Shown here: one piece after another, positions 63,785 through 64,000 of the stretch
How positions within the stretch are numbered: the stretch's first letter is position 1
Layout: each line of letters begins with the position of its first letter
Assembly (NCBI GenBank): GCA_030447275.1
Contig: JAUJPF010000005.1
Coordinates: 62,001 to 126,000, forward strand
From: Solirubrobacteraceae bacterium
GTDB taxonomy: Bacteria; Actinomycetota; Thermoleophilia; Solirubrobacterales; Solirubrobacteraceae
DNA: 64,000 nt
Reading direction: 5' to 3'
Made by a program: the position numbers and the translations under genes
The notes under the pieces: generated by a model
The model's input: the letters and a program-made list of their open reading frames with translations, nothing else
Told to the model about the DNA's origin: nothing
Databases searched by the model: none

Positions 63785-63990
63785 GCGGGCCGCTTCATCT
63801 CGTCGAGCGCGGCGCGCGCCTCCGCGACCAGCGCTTCGACCGCCTCCGCGGCCGCCGCATCGACGTGCGGAGCAGCACGCTGCAGCTTCGCCCAACGCCC
63901 GCTGACGTCCCGAACGACTCGCCCTTCGCGGAGGATCGACGCGAGGAGCCACGGCTGCGCGTCGGCGGATCGGAGCGTCACGGTGTCCAC
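63781..63990 (-). CDS. Small unrecognised protein at window edge
   Basis: The 69-residue product starts at GTG 63,990 (DTVTLRSADAQPWLLASILREGRVVRDVSGRWAKL) and ends in a helical stretch ([25 protein letters not shown]). It may be longer, since only ten bases remain beyond the start. It is coupled to the next gene by overlap. The pair could be part of an unseen operon to the right. Confidence 0.5.
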   Translation of the reverse strand: MDTVTLRSADAQPWLLASILREGRVVRDVSGRWAKLQRAAPHVDAAAAEAVEALVAEARAALDEMKRPA

Positions 63991-64000
63991 GGGTCGCCCT

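Overview
The window is high-GC (roughly 70-75%) DNA from an actinobacterium. Gene content (six-gene mce operon, SIMPL, DUF47 and CHAD proteins, Tat-exported PhoD, many GTG starts, tight ATGA/GTGA stop-start overlaps) would suit Thermoleophilia/Solirubrobacterales. That placement is inference, not a database result.

Bases 1 to about 10,590 do not read as normal genome. They are a heavily error-laden inverted copy of about 10,680-24,300. Recognisable fragments of phoD, a phosphoesterase, arsR, pstS, pstC, pstA, pstB, phoU and a response regulator appear in mirror order and on the opposite strand. Frames break constantly and about a fifth of the length is missing. The turning point is near 10,635. 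The simplest reading is a contig end built from a fold-back long read that was never polished; a real decayed inverted duplication is less likely. Isolated frameshifts in the good arm, mostly between 10.7 and 26 kb, support low consensus quality at this end.

10.7-24 kb is a phosphate-starvation region. On the minus strand lies a wHTH regulator followed by pstS-pstC-pstA-pstB-phoU, a PhoB-like regulator without the phosphoacceptor aspartate, and a small membrane protein. A DUF47 PhoU-like protein is divergent. A second receiverless wHTH protein follows a large secreted-type protein. ArsR, a metallophosphatase, a truncated ZnuA-like lipoprotein and phoD come next. Two sets of 11-bp-spaced GTGAA repeats, like actinobacterial PHO boxes, lie in front of the wHTH/DUF47 pair and in front of pstS.

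24-34 kb carries an HD-domain protein, a large peptidoglycan hydrolase, a lipoprotein esterase, a PHP-glycosyltransferase fusion and an ABC-F ATPase. 34-40 kb holds gene remnants, two crotonases, a double-SDR reductase, an AraC-like protein lacking its HTH domain, a VOC protein and a YihY-type membrane protein.

40.3-46.3 kb is centred on polyphosphate. ppx, two CHAD proteins and ppk1 are translationally coupled on the minus strand, followed by two ferritin-like proteins and a SIMPL protein. With the Pst/PhoD region this makes a phosphate uptake, scavenging and storage neighbourhood. 46.3-50.6 kb has an ABC-2 exporter, a GNAT acetyltransferase, a metallophosphatase and a receiver-GGDEF protein.

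50.7-60 kb is an uninterrupted operon of six Mce (MlaD-type) proteins with a GroES-like protein coupled to its end. The YrbE permeases usual for mce operons are not in the window. The right end holds a glycosidase-like secreted protein, a methyltransferase, a TetR regulator divergent from an aldo/keto reductase, and two unrecognised small genes. No rRNA, tRNA, CRISPR array or intact transposase gene was seen. No gene-free stretch over 300 bases exists apart from the 1-10,680 mirror region.
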